Source: Bacteroidota bacterium
Lineage (GTDB): Bacteria > Bacteroidota > Bacteroidia > Chitinophagales > Chitinophagaceae
NCBI GenBank assembly: GCA_023424015.1
Contig: JAFAEM010000032.1
Location: 67,924-131,923 of the forward strand
DNA: 64,000 nucleotides
Reading direction: 5' to 3'
Within the stretch, counting starts at the first letter, position 1. Each line of letters begins with the position of its first letter. Shown here piece after piece: positions 26,892-36,251 of the stretch. Under the pieces are notes generated by a model, which did no database searches, was not told the DNA's origin, and saw nothing but the letters and a program-made list of their open reading frames with translations. The position numbers and the translations under genes are program-made.

Positions 26892-27901
26892 GTCAGAAGC
26901 AATTTGATCTTATCACTTTCGGACGCTCGTCTATCGATCTGTATTCGCAGAATATAGGCACAGACTTCGTTGATATAAAAGGCTTCGACGCATTTGTTGG
27001 CGGCTCACCTCTCAATATCGCAGTTGGCGCAAAAAGACTTGGCGCCACCGCAACGCTTATTACGGCACTGGGCAATGATAAGATCGGCGACTTTGTTTTG
27101 CATTTCCTGGAAAAGGAAAAGATCAATACAACAGCTATTTGGAGACTGGATAATGCAAGGACAAGCGCGGTTGTGCTGGGTATCGAACCTCCGGACAGGT
27201 TCCCCCTGGTGTATTATCGGGAAAATGCGGCTGATAGCCAGGTGACAATTGACCAGGTCATTGCTGCTGAGATTGGGAAATACCGTCTTCTCGAGATATC
27301 TGGTACAGCCCTGAATATTGAGCCGAGCCGGAGTGCTGCATTTTATGCGGTAGAAGTTGCAAGTGAAAGCCAGACCGATGTCATTCTTGATATTGACTTC
27401 AGAGCCGATCAGTGGAAGGACATCCGCTCATTTGGTTTAATGATAAGAGCACTGTTGCCGAAGGTAAAAATCGCGATCGGGACAGAGGAAGAGATTCTCG
27501 CGGCTACCTTACAATCTACCGACCAGGTGAGAATAAAACATCAGCAAATTTCGGCTCCTGAAATTTCCGGTGATATCGATTTGTCTATTCAAAAAATATT
27601 GAAGTCAGGCCCGGAAATCCTGATCGTAAAAAGAGGTGCAAAAGGATCAAGTATTTATTATAAGGATGGCAGGCAGGAGGATGTGCCTGGTTACCCGGTA
27701 GAGGTATTAAATGTGCTGGGTGCGGGGGATGCGTTTGCCAGTGGATTCATTTACGGCTACCTGCAAGGCTGGGATCTTTTTAAATCATGCAGGATGGGCA
27801 ACGCATCCGGTGCCTGGGTGGTACAAAAGCCGGGTTGTGCCAACGATATGCCTTATCATGATGAATTGATGGAATTTATTAGCAGGCGTGGAGGGCTTTA
27901 A
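26888..27901 (+). CDS. iolC: 5-dehydro-2-deoxygluconokinase
   Basis: A 337-residue PfkB-family sugar kinase that phosphorylates 2-deoxy-5-keto-gluconate at C6. Motifs: FGRSSIDLYSQ at the N-terminus, FVGGSPLNIAVGAKRLG (PfkB signature 1), and NVLGAGDAFASGF with the catalytic Asp (signature 2, about 277-289). Start overlaps iolB stop by 4 nt. Product feeds the upstream IolJ aldolase. Confidence 0.93.
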   Translation: MSQKQFDLITFGRSSIDLYSQNIGTDFVDIKGFDAFVGGSPLNIAVGAKRLGATATLITALGNDKIGDFVLHFLEKEKINTTAIWRLDNARTSAVVLGIEPPDRFPLVYYRENAADSQVTIDQVIAAEIGKYRLLEISGTALNIEPSRSAAFYAVEVASESQTDVILDIDFRADQWKDIRSFGLMIRALLPKVKIAIGTEEEILAATLQSTDQVRIKHQQISAPEISGDIDLSIQKILKSGPEILIVKRGAKGSSIYYKDGRQEDVPGYPVEVLNVLGAGDAFASGFIYGYLQGWDLFKSCRMGNASGAWVVQKPGCANDMPYHDELMEFISRRGGL

Positions 27902-27927
27902 AAATATTAACCCGATAATTTTTTCGA

Positions 27928-29793
27928 ATGCGGAACAAAACTAAACGATTGACCGTAGCGCAGGCGACTATTGAGTTTCTGCAGAACCAATTCGTAGAAT
28001 CCGATGGTGTGGAAACGCCATTCTTTGCTGGTTGTTTTGGCATTTTCGGACATGGGAATGTAGGAGGTATCGGCCAGGCCTTATTTCAGAATCCCTCTTT
28101 CAGATATTACCAGTCAAGGAACGAGCAGGCAATGGTGCATACGGCAATTGCCTACGCGAAGGTGAAGAACCGGCTTGGTGCATTTGTATGTACCAGTTCC
28201 ATTGGACCGGGGGCCACGAATATGATAACAGGCGCTGCAACAGCAACCATTAACAGGTTGCCGGTACTGCTGATCCCCGGAGATATCTTTTCAACGCGCT
28301 CGGTGGATCCCGTGTTACAACAACTCGAATATCCGTACAGTAACGATATTTCGGTTAATGATTGTTTTAAGCCTGTTTCGAAGTATTGGGACCGGATCAA
28401 CCGTCCTGAACAGCTAACCGCCGCACTTCCCAAAGCGATGCGCATACTCACATCACCTTCCGAAACAGGTGCAGTCACCCTGGCAATGCCACAGGATGTG
28501 CAAGCGGAGGCATACGATTTCCCTGCGGTTTTATTTAACAGGAAAGTCTGGCATATTCCACGAACCAGGCCCGACAGATTTGTTTTGCAGAAAGCTGCTG
28601 CTATCATTTCTGCCGCAAAGACACCAGTAATTATTGCAGGAGGAGGAGTCATCTATAGTAATGCGTCAGCTGAACTAAAGAAGTTCGTTAATCGCTCAGG
28701 TGTGCCTGTTGTTGAGACTTTCGCCGGAAAAGGAGCTTTGAGATATGATGAACCACAAAATCTGGGCGCAGCCGGAGTTACGGGTACGCCAGGGGCAATC
28801 GCTATTTGCGAAGACGCTGATGTTGTGATCGGCATCGGCACGCGATACAGCGATTTCACAAGTATTTCTCAATCAGCTTTCCAAAATCCAAATGTTAAGT
28901 TTATAAACATCAATGTGTCAGAATTTGACTCATTTAAGCAGGGGGCGATCTCAGTAGTGGCCGATGCGAGAGAAACATTGAAGGAGTTGAATAAACTTTT
29001 AAGTACTTATAAAGTAAGTAGCAGCTATAGCGCCACAGTAAAAAAGTATAATTCGGAATGGGATAAAACTGTGAGTCGTATCTATGCTGTTTCCGGGGAC
29101 CTGCCGGTGAGACAGGCTGAAATAATAGGGGCAGTGAATGGTTTTTCTTCCCCAAAAGATATCGTGGTGTGTGCTGCCGGAAGCCTTCCTGGAGATTTGC
29201 ACAAGCTCTGGAGAACACAAGACTGTAAGGGTTTCCACCTTGAGTATGGGTACTCCTGCATGGGTTATGAAATAGCTGGTGGTCTTGGTGCAAAGATGGC
29301 GGACCCCTCACGCGAAGTATTTGTCATGGTTGGAGATGGTAGCTACCTCCTGATGTCACAGGAGATCATTACGTCCATACAGGAAGGTTACAAGCTGTCG
29401 ATTATCCTGATCAACAATAACGGATTCGCGAGCATCGGTGGCCTCTCTGCCTCACTTGGTACAAAGGGTTTTGGCACCGCATACAAATATCGAAACCAGA
29501 AAACAGGTCAGTTGGATGGAAAAGTCCTTCCAGTGGATTTGGCTGACAATGCCGAGAGTCTTGGTGCGGTTGTTTTTAGAACAAAAACGATAGAGGAGTT
29601 TAAGCAGGCATTGATAAAATCGAAACAGGAGCTGGGTACCACGGTGATATATATTGAATCAGACCCGGGTAAAAGGGTTGATGGATATACATGGTGGGAG
29701 GTGCCTCTTGCCCAGGTGGCGACGGCCGCTTCTGTAAGGGAAAGCTTTGAACAACTAAAAACCAATAAGAAAAAGCAACGCCATCACCTCTAA
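27928..29793 (+). CDS. iolD: 3D-(3,5/4)-trihydroxycyclohexane-1,2-dione hydrolase
   Basis: A 621-residue thiamine-diphosphate enzyme that opens the inositol-derived ring to 5-deoxy-glucuronate. N-terminal Pyr domain (GCFGIFGHGNVGGIGQAL, with catalytic Glu in SRNEQAMVH), central domain, and C-terminal PP domain with the ThDP motif GDGSYLLMSQEIITS ... NNNGFASIGGL. Normal length for IolD. Lies 26 nt after iolC. Confidence 0.95.
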   Translation: MRNKTKRLTVAQATIEFLQNQFVESDGVETPFFAGCFGIFGHGNVGGIGQALFQNPSFRYYQSRNEQAMVHTAIAYAKVKNRLGAFVCTSSIGPGATNMITGAATATINRLPVLLIPGDIFSTRSVDPVLQQLEYPYSNDISVNDCFKPVSKYWDRINRPEQLTAALPKAMRILTSPSETGAVTLAMPQDVQAEAYDFPAVLFNRKVWHIPRTRPDRFVLQKAAAIISAAKTPVIIAGGGVIYSNASAELKKFVNRSGVPVVETFAGKGALRYDEPQNLGAAGVTGTPGAIAICEDADVVIGIGTRYSDFTSISQSAFQNPNVKFININVSEFDSFKQGAISVVADARETLKELNKLLSTYKVSSSYSATVKKYNSEWDKTVSRIYAVSGDLPVRQAEIIGAVNGFSSPKDIVVCAAGSLPGDLHKLWRTQDCKGFHLEYGYSCMGYEIAGGLGAKMADPSREVFVMVGDGSYLLMSQEIITSIQEGYKLSIILINNNGFASIGGLSASLGTKGFGTAYKYRNQKTGQLDGKVLPVDLADNAESLGAVVFRTKTIEEFKQALIKSKQELGTTVIYIESDPGKRVDGYTWWEVPLAQVATAASVRESFEQLKTNKKKQRHHL

Positions 29794-29810
29794 CATTCAA
29801 TAACCCACAG

Positions 29811-31385
29811 ATGAATATTTCCTTAATCAGTTTTATTGCATTTACGTTGCTGGTAGGACTTTATACCTGGTATAAACTCAGGCGATCAAAATTCGAAACG
29901 GCATCAGGGTATTTTTTAGGCGGGCGAACATTAGGGGCTGGTTTGATTGCCATTTCCATGTTACTCACGAATATTTCTACTGAACACCTGATAGGAATGA
30001 ACGGGTCTTCATATAAAAATGGTTTCGTCGTGATGGCATGGGAAGTCACTTCAGCCATTGCGCTGGTGATCGGGGCTTTGTATTTTATTCCCCGTTATTT
30101 GAAAATGGGTTTAACGACTATACCGCAGTATCTCGAACTTCGGTTTGATCGCACCACCCATACCATTGTGAACTTATTATTACTGGTATCTTTTGTAGTC
30201 ACACTCTTACCCGTGGTACTTTACACTGGGGCCATAAATATGGAAACGCTTTTTGACATTTCGGAAAAATTAAACATCACTAAGGAAAGATCATTATTAT
30301 ACCTGATCATCGCTACCGGTATTTTAGGATCAGTTTATGCGATATTCGGGGGATTGAAAGCGATCGCATATTCTGACGCCATTTATGGTGTGGGTTTGTT
30401 TATCGGTGGGTTGCTGATTCCCATTATTGCGTTGTTTGATATCGGTGACAGTAATATTGTTACAGGTTTAACCCGGGTATATGATGCTGCGCCCGAGAAG
30501 TTTAATTCAATTGGCGATAAAGACTCGGTACTTCCTTTTGGTACTTTATTTACAGGCCTTGTCGTCAATCAAATTTATTTCTGGTGTATGAACCAGGTGA
30601 TCGTGCAGCGGGCCCTGGGGGCATCCAGTTTAAAGGAGGCGCAGAAAGGATTCTTGCTGATGGGTGTTTTCAAGATACTGATGCCTGTCATAATTGTATT
30701 GCCGGGCGTGATCGGATATTTTTATTTCCGTGAAACTTTATATAACGAGCAGGATACGATTTATCCGAATTTAGTGAAGAAGGTTTTACCGGTTTCACTG
30801 GTAGGATTTTTTGCTGCGGTTGTGTTAGGAACTGTGCTGAGTACATTGAATGCCGTGCTCAACAGCGCAGCCACCCTCTTTAGCCTTGGCGTATACAAGC
30901 GCCAGCTTAATCCCGATGCGAGTGAAAGGAAGGTTGTAAAGGTAGGGAAATGGACCAGTGTAGTGATCGCGGTTTTTTCAATTATAGCAGCTCCTTTGGT
31001 CGCAAAAGCCCCTGAGGGATTGTACCAATTATTGCAACAGCTGAATGGAATATTCTTCATCCCGATCGCTTCAATACTTATCGGTGGTTTTTTTATAAAA
31101 AGCATATCTGCTGCCGGAGCTAAGGTCGCAATTATTACAGGTTTATTGTTTTACGTTATCACCACATTTATTCTAAAGGTTGATATCCATTTCGTACATG
31201 TGTGGGGGATCGAGTTTGTGCTAAACATATTGGTGATGCTTATCGTTTCCGCATTTTATAAAAACACAAATACTTATACGCCAACACATACCGGGGAAGT
31301 GAATATTACACCCTGGAAGTATGCAAAGCCGGCTGGATTGGCATTGGTGATTATTACTATACTGATCTATATTTTATTAAGCTAA
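29811..31385 (+). CDS. Sodium/solute symporter (SSS family), probable inositol transporter
   Basis: A 524-residue inner membrane protein of the SLC5/SSS family with about 13-14 helices. Family features: SGYFLGGRTLGAGLIAISMLLTNIS near the N-terminus and the sodium-site region GTVLSTLNAVLNSAATLFSLG (about 342-362). In this operon it most likely brings myo-inositol from periplasm to cytoplasm, a role that bacterial iol clusters usually give to IolT-type MFS carriers. Confidence 0.9.
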   Translation: MNISLISFIAFTLLVGLYTWYKLRRSKFETASGYFLGGRTLGAGLIAISMLLTNISTEHLIGMNGSSYKNGFVVMAWEVTSAIALVIGALYFIPRYLKMGLTTIPQYLELRFDRTTHTIVNLLLLVSFVVTLLPVVLYTGAINMETLFDISEKLNITKERSLLYLIIATGILGSVYAIFGGLKAIAYSDAIYGVGLFIGGLLIPIIALFDIGDSNIVTGLTRVYDAAPEKFNSIGDKDSVLPFGTLFTGLVVNQIYFWCMNQVIVQRALGASSLKEAQKGFLLMGVFKILMPVIIVLPGVIGYFYFRETLYNEQDTIYPNLVKKVLPVSLVGFFAAVVLGTVLSTLNAVLNSAATLFSLGVYKRQLNPDASERKVVKVGKWTSVVIAVFSIIAAPLVAKAPEGLYQLLQQLNGIFFIPIASILIGGFFIKSISAAGAKVAIITGLLFYVITTFILKVDIHFVHVWGIEFVLNILVMLIVSAFYKNTNTYTPTHTGEVNITPWKYAKPAGLALVIITILIYILLS

Positions 31386-31395
31386 TACAAAGAGC

Positions 31396-32313
31396 ATGAA
31401 TACAATTGCCAAGATTAAAATAGCTAACGCACCCTGTTCCTGGGGAGCGCTTGAGTTTGAAATGGAAGGTACGTCGTTGGGATATGAACAGGTATTAGAC
31501 GAAATAACAGAGACAGGTTATACAGGTACTGAACTAGGTGATTGGGGGTTTATGCCAACCGATCCCGGGAAGTTAAAGGACGAGATAGCAAAGCGGGACC
31601 TTCAATTATTAGGCGCTTTTGTGCCAGTAGCACTTGTAAACTCATCAGCACATCAGGAAGGTATTGCAAAGGCGCTCAAAGTGGCCGGTTTGATGCATGG
31701 CGCCGGTTATAAAGATGCATTTATCGTGTTGGCAGATGAAAATGGATCAGTTGACTATCGTACGATGCATGCCGGGAGAATAAAACCCAGTGAAAGCCTT
31801 TCATCGGCCGATATGCAGGTTTTTGCCCAGGGAGCAAATAATATTGCGCGGGTTGTTAAAGATCGCTATGGTATGCGAACTGTATTTCATCATCATTGCG
31901 CGGGTTTTATCGAAACACCATCGGAGATCCATGCGCTGATGGATCTTACTGACCCTCTGCTTTTGGGTTTATGTTTTGATACCGGTCATTACATGTTTGG
32001 CGGAGGGGATGACCCGGTTTCACTCATGAAGAAGTACCGCGATCGTATCTGGCATGTACACTTCAAAGATTTTTCACCGGAGGTGGCAAAGGCCGGAAGG
32101 CGCCATAATTGGGATTATTTCGAGGCGGTAAGAAACGGGGTGTTCTGTGAACTGGGGAAGGGAGCGGTTGATTTTAAGAAAGTAAAAGAATGGCTTGAGG
32201 AAACGGGTTATGATGGCTGGATCGTAGTGGAGCAGGATGTGTTACCTGGCATGGGTAACCCGAAAGTATGCGCGAAGAATAACCGCGCCTACCTGCAGTC
32301 GATAGGATTATAA
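31396..32313 (+). CDS. iolE: Inosose dehydratase-like TIM-barrel protein (IolE)
   Basis: A 305-residue AP-endonuclease-2-like TIM barrel (xylose isomerase-like). N-terminal NAPCSWGALEFEMEG and TGYTGTELGDWGFMPTD, metal-site blocks HHHCAGFIETP, LCFDTGHYMFGGGD and WHVHFKDFSP match the IolE/IolI group. Expected reaction: dehydration of 2-keto-myo-inositol to the trihydroxycyclohexanedione used by IolD. An IolI-type isomerase role is the alternative. It lies 10 nt after the symporter gene. Confidence 0.85.
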   Translation: MNTIAKIKIANAPCSWGALEFEMEGTSLGYEQVLDEITETGYTGTELGDWGFMPTDPGKLKDEIAKRDLQLLGAFVPVALVNSSAHQEGIAKALKVAGLMHGAGYKDAFIVLADENGSVDYRTMHAGRIKPSESLSSADMQVFAQGANNIARVVKDRYGMRTVFHHHCAGFIETPSEIHALMDLTDPLLLGLCFDTGHYMFGGGDDPVSLMKKYRDRIWHVHFKDFSPEVAKAGRRHNWDYFEAVRNGVFCELGKGAVDFKKVKEWLEETGYDGWIVVEQDVLPGMGNPKVCAKNNRAYLQSIGL

Positions 32314-32391
32314 AGAGATTTATTAAGAAGGTTCAGCGGGAACATTACGACGGGTGTCTGGCTGAAGTTTGGAACAATAAAAATACTTTGT

Positions 32392-33426
32392 ATGAAAGAG
32401 GTTAAAATTGCGTTATTGGGTATCGGTCGCATTGGCAGGATACATTTCAGAAATATCAATCAGTACTTTCCCCAGGCTTCGGTTGTGGCTGTAGCCGATC
32501 CCCAATATAGCGAGCAGGAATTCAGAAACCTTTTTGGGAATACTTTTTTTTCCCGGCATCCCGAGGAGGTAATCGGTCATGAGGATGTGAACGCGGTATT
32601 GATCTGTACGCCAACCTCCTCACATGCCGATCTATTGACACTGAGCGCAACGGCAGGCAAACATATTTTCTGTGAAAAGCCAATGGATCTGTCACTGGAG
32701 AGAAGCGCTGCTTTGGTAGATCTCGTTAAACAAATGAACATCCAGCTCATGCTGGGTTTCAACCGCCGTTTTGATCCTGATTTCATGCAGGCCCGTCGGC
32801 ATATCATGGATAAAAAGATCGGGCCGGTGCAGGTGGTGAAGATCACCAGCCGGGATCCTGGTTTACCACCGGTGGATTATCTTGAAAGTTCCGGAGGACT
32901 TTTTATGGATATGGCTATCCATGATTTTGACATGGCGAGATATATGATGAACAAAAAGGTGGTCGAGGTATTTTCGAAAGGCCTGGTCTTAGTGGATGAA
33001 GCTGTTCGAACCGCAGGGGATATCGATACTGCTCTCACCACTTTAACTTTTGAGGACGGCACTTATGCCGTGATTGACAATAGCCGCAAAGCCGTTTATG
33101 GGTATGACCAGCGACTGGAAATATTTGGCGACGCGGGTATGATCCAGGTGGAAAACAACCTGCACAACCGGAATATTCTTTACGATGAAAAAGGCATTCA
33201 CCAGGCGCTGCCGCTTGACTTTTTCATGGACAGGTATGCTGCTTCTTATTTAAAGGAAATGGAGCTTTTTATTGATGCGCTGGTAAATGGAAAGCCGATG
33301 CCGGTGAGCGGGGAGGATGGACTCGAAGCTTCGCGGATTGCGGTGGCAGCCAGGCTGTCGATGGAAAAGGGCCGCCCGGTAAAGCTTTCCGAGATCACGA
33401 CAGGGGCCAGGCAGGTTACGGCATAA
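32392..33426 (+). CDS. iolG: Inositol 2-dehydrogenase
   Basis: A 344-residue Gfo/Idh/MocA oxidoreductase. Rossmann motif LGIGRIGRIHF (about 8-18), the conserved EKP motif in HIFCEKPMDLSLE (about 92-104) and the catalytic His/Asp region GGLFMDMAIHDFDMARYM. Oxidises myo-inositol to 2-keto-myo-inositol with NAD. Last gene of the inositol cluster, 78 nt after iolE; a tRNA follows. Confidence 0.92.
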   Translation: MKEVKIALLGIGRIGRIHFRNINQYFPQASVVAVADPQYSEQEFRNLFGNTFFSRHPEEVIGHEDVNAVLICTPTSSHADLLTLSATAGKHIFCEKPMDLSLERSAALVDLVKQMNIQLMLGFNRRFDPDFMQARRHIMDKKIGPVQVVKITSRDPGLPPVDYLESSGGLFMDMAIHDFDMARYMMNKKVVEVFSKGLVLVDEAVRTAGDIDTALTTLTFEDGTYAVIDNSRKAVYGYDQRLEIFGDAGMIQVENNLHNRNILYDEKGIHQALPLDFFMDRYAASYLKEMELFIDALVNGKPMPVSGEDGLEASRIAVAARLSMEKGRPVKLSEITTGARQVTA

Positions 33427-33463
33427 GATTGCTGTTAATTGTGAGTCAATAACTTAAATTTTT

Positions 33464-33494
33464 TTGGCTACAAACCACAGCACTACTATCTTTG
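33464..33494 (+). promoter_or_regulatory. Bacteroidota-type promoter of tRNA-Glu
   Basis: TTG at 33464-33466 and TATCTTTG at 33487-33494 are separated by 20 bp, matching the TTG-N19-21-TAnnTTTG consensus. The tRNA starts 14 bp downstream. Confidence 0.8.
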
Positions 33495-33507
33495 CCGTCC
33501 CTAAAAC

Positions 33508-33579
33508 GGCCCGTTCGTCTAAGGGCTAGGACACCACCCTTTCACGGTGGTGATACGGGTTCGAATCCCGTACGGGCTA
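33508..33579 (+). tRNA. tRNA-Glu (anticodon UUC)
   Basis: A 72-nt cloverleaf: acceptor stem GGCCCGT / ACGGGCT (first pair G-U), D arm, anticodon stem CCACC / GGTGG with loop CTTTCAC (anticodon TTC), and T-arm with GGTTCGAATCC. CCA is not encoded. Own promoter upstream and terminator downstream. Confidence 0.97.
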
Positions 33580-33584
33580 CAAAG

Positions 33585-33614
33585 AGGTTTCAGTTTTTTG
33601 CTGGAACCTTTTTT
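33585..33614 (+). terminator. Rho-independent terminator of tRNA-Glu
   Basis: Stem AGGTTTCAG / CTGGAACCT (9 bp with one G-T pair), loop TTTTTTG, then six T. It starts 5 nt after the tRNA. Confidence 0.9.
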
Positions 33615-33905
33615 ATATCGAATCTTTTTAAGGTTTGTTAGACGTTTGTCTAGGTCCACCATACCCCCGAAAAAAGTTTTTGAGCGTCTAATCGAGAATT
33701 CTCTCCGATTTATCTAATTCCCGTATAACGGAACTCTGTTGCGATTGTGTCAATTCGAAATCCTGTTTCTACTGGGTTCCGTTATATCACTCTTCCCGGC
33801 AATAGTTTTCTCTGATCTATCGGAAGCCTGGATAACGGCACCTTGTTCCGTTTAGCATTTTTCGGTATCCTATTTCAACGGAGTGGAGTACGGCGATACG
33901 CAAAA
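33615..33905. other. Gene-free spacer with three ATAACGGAAC-like motifs
   Basis: No ORF of interest. TATAACGGAAC at 33724-33734 and its reverse complement at 33776-33786 form an 11-bp perfect inverted repeat; a third copy, AACGG...CCGTT, is at about 33833-33852. They could form hairpins at the 3' end of the regulator gene on the minus strand, or be a dispersed element. Confidence 0.45.
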
Positions 33906-34571
33906 CTAAACCGTAAAGACCCCGTTTTTGATCGCCACCATTACCAAGCCAACGCGACTTTTTACATCCAGTTTTGCAAACAGGTGGTCTCTTAATGTAT
34001 CAATAGAACGTGGGTTGTATCCCATTCTTTGTGCAATTTCTTTATAAGTCATGTCTGAACAGGCAAGTTTTAGAAAAACGATTTCCTGCTCCGTAAGGAT
34101 AATGTTTTGCAGATTCATATTACCTTCTTTGTTATTTCGAAAGAGACTTACCAGTTTGCCGGTTGTATTATTAGAGTAATAAAAGCCGGTGTCCATTACC
34201 GATAGAATAGCGGATTTTAATTCCGACGGGCTAATGTCCTTTTTCAAAAAACCTTTTACCCCTGCCTGAAGTAATCGAATCAAAGAGAGTTCTGAGTCAT
34301 ACTGGGTTAGCATAAGTATATGAATACCCGGTTGATTTTTTTGCATCCATTTTGCCGTTTCGAGTCCATCTACTTTGGGCATATTCAGATCGAGTATTAC
34401 AACATCGGGAATTAGCCCGTTTTCCATAGCGTCGATCAATTCCTGACCATTGCCGGATTGATTGACTACCCTGCATTCGTCAAAATTTTCAATTAAGGTG
34501 GCCAGCGCGTTCCGTAGAAGGGCATGATCATCAGCAAGCGCAATTTTTACAGCATTTTTTTTCGTTTGCAT
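33906..34571 (-). CDS. NarL/LuxR-type response regulator, second module
   Basis: A 221-residue regulator. The start is set at 34571 (MQTKKNAVKIALADDH), 4 nt after the kinase stop; upstream in-frame codons overlap the kinase. Receiver acidic D14/D15, phospho-acceptor D61 (DVVILDLNMPKVDG), LuxR-type HTH in the last 65 residues (LTEQEIVFLKLACSDMTYKEIAQ, NPRSIDTLRDHL). Last gene of a 7TM-kinase-regulator operon. Confidence 0.92.
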   Translation of the reverse strand: MQTKKNAVKIALADDHALLRNALATLIENFDECRVVNQSGNGQELIDAMENGLIPDVVILDLNMPKVDGLETAKWMQKNQPGIHILMLTQYDSELSLIRLLQAGVKGFLKKDISPSELKSAILSVMDTGFYYSNNTTGKLVSLFRNNKEGNMNLQNIILTEQEIVFLKLACSDMTYKEIAQRMGYNPRSIDTLRDHLFAKLDVKSRVGLVMVAIKNGVFTV

Positions 34572-34575
34572 AAAA

Positions 34576-35367
34576 TTAAAATGGAATAATAAAATTAAGA
34601 GTTGTTCCTTGTCCTGGGCTGGATTCAATGGTCATCTCACCAGTCATTGCTTTGATACGCTTTGACATGTTAGAAAGTCCGGCCTTGCCGGCTCTGGTAT
34701 TTTCATCGGGATCTGGAGGGATAAACCCTTTGCCGTTATCCCTGATCATAACATTTAAGTGATCAGTATCGTAGTTGAGGTTAATATGCGTTTGTGAGGC
34801 TGCGGAGTGTTTAACTATATTATTTAGTGCTTCCTGTATTATGCGCAGTATAACCAGTTCTTTTCTACAATCCATGTACATGGAACTTCCTGTAATGCTT
34901 AGTATGATTTCAATTAATCCCGTTTCTTGGATTTGCGCTACTTCATTTTCCACAGCGGCAATTAATCCCTGGCTGGCTATGATATCAGAGTTGAGACTTT
35001 TCGAAATATCGCTAAGTTTATCAATCGCTTTACCAATTAAGTCGATGGAAGACTTGACGTCCCCCGCATTTATTGGAGTTTGAGAGAATCCAATTGTATT
35101 CAATTTGAGTTTGGCAAGCGTCAATGAAAGGTTGATATTGTCATGAATTTCACGCGAAATGTGCTGGAAGGTGCTTTCCTGGATTTCCAATTGAGAAGCC
35201 ATGAGGTTTTTTTCATAGTCGATTTTGAGCCCATCGATATTATCTTGATTGATGAGTTGTTTTTTTTGATAAATATAAATTAAGCTGATAATTAAGCTTA
35301 ACAGCAGGAGAATTATCAAAGTTGAAATAACTAGGAAGATGATTAAACTGACCTTGCTACTTTGCAT
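34576..35367 (-). CDS. Sensor histidine kinase, second module
   Basis: A 263-residue kinase with one N-terminal membrane helix (7-32), a coiled-coil linker, H-box ISREIHDNINLSLTLAK, N-box QEALNNIVKHSAAS and G-boxes DNGKGF and GLSNMSKRI. No extracellular sensor domain. Its start overlaps the end of the 7TM gene by 25 nt, strong coupling in the same order as the module at 2377-4624. Confidence 0.92.
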   Translation of the reverse strand: MQSSKVSLIIFLVISTLIILLLLSLIISLIYIYQKKQLINQDNIDGLKIDYEKNLMASQLEIQESTFQHISREIHDNINLSLTLAKLKLNTIGFSQTPINAGDVKSSIDLIGKAIDKLSDISKSLNSDIIASQGLIAAVENEVAQIQETGLIEIILSITGSSMYMDCRKELVILRIIQEALNNIVKHSAASQTHINLNYDTDHLNVMIRDNGKGFIPPDPDENTRAGKAGLSNMSKRIKAMTGEMTIESSPGQGTTLNFIIPF

Positions 35368-36053
35368 AGATAAGACTTAATAATCATTAGAAAAAGAAGT
35401 ATATAAAAAACATTTATAACGATAAAAATAGTTTGGTAGGTCAAATAATCATTTTTTTGAAAATAATTAAGGGTGAAAGTAATAGGAAGTGTGCAGGTTG
35501 AAAAGAATGCAATTCCAGAGACTGTCCAAAAGTTTGGTTCTTGAAACAAGTTAACTTTTGGCAATCCGGTGAAAAGCTCTTTATAATAAAACACACAAGA
35601 AGTGATGAAGCAAATACATTCTAAGATGTAGATTGTGGTTGAAGATCCATAGTATAACTTACCTCTTTGAAACAAGTCCTTGACAATAAGTGACGAGGAT
35701 ATAAAAATAAAAATTAGAGTTAACCAAACAGTGATTTTTCTACTCTTTTTATTTTTCAATATAGAGTGAAAGAAGTACATGAAAGTTAACAACTCAATAA
35801 ACGTCACCAGAATATCAAAATAGTATGTCATTTTATCCAACTTATCGAAGGTTGGACTACCCTCAATAAAAAAGTAGGCTGAGTAAAAAGTTAGTTCTAA
35901 TAAGAGGAATGAAAAAAAATAAATAGGAAAAAATCTATATTCTGGATGCCTATTTCTATTGGTAATTGAAAGATAACAAGCAACAAAAAGAATTATTGTT
36001 ACCATTAAGTCTGAAAAGAGACTGTTATACCAGAGTTCCTTTAATTCTTGCAT
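35343..36053 (-). CDS. Seven-helix membrane protein of second kinase module
   Basis: A 236-residue membrane protein with seven predicted helices and a short tail. No named family recognised. Size, helix number, operon position and the FWTVSGI pattern before helix 6 match the protein at 3917-4624, although the sequences have diverged. A sensing role for the co-encoded kinase is inferred. Confidence 0.78.
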   Translation of the reverse strand: MQELKELWYNSLFSDLMVTIILFVACYLSITNRNRHPEYRFFPIYFFSFLLLELTFYSAYFFIEGSPTFDKLDKMTYYFDILVTFIELLTFMYFFHSILKNKKSRKITVWLTLIFIFISSSLIVKDLFQRGKLYYGSSTTIYILECICFITSCVFYYKELFTGLPKVNLFQEPNFWTVSGIAFFSTCTLPITFTLNYFQKNDYLTYQTIFIVINVFYILLFLMIIKSYLCKVARSV

Positions 36054-36098
36054 AAACTAAAAGGTATACTTCAAGGTATAAAACAGCTTTAATATAAC

Positions 36099-36138
36099 AA
36101 AGGTGAAAAAACGTATAGAAACGGTTTTTTCACCTTTT
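36099..36138. terminator. Hairpin with T-tract, likely terminator of S10 peptidase gene
   Basis: Arms AAAGGTGAAAAAACG at 36099-36113 and ACGGTTTTTTCACCTTT at 36121-36137 pair over 15 bp with one bulge. A- and T-rich flanks make it work on either strand. It is 114 nt past the S10 stop on the minus strand and lies before the second kinase module. Confidence 0.7.
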
Positions 36139-36251
36139 AAAATTGATAATTTAGGAACGACTACTTTCTCATCATTAAATAATTGAAAATTAGTAGTTTG
36201 TGTTTATGCTAAGAAAATAGATCTTCTCCATTGATGTATGGCAAGCACAGA

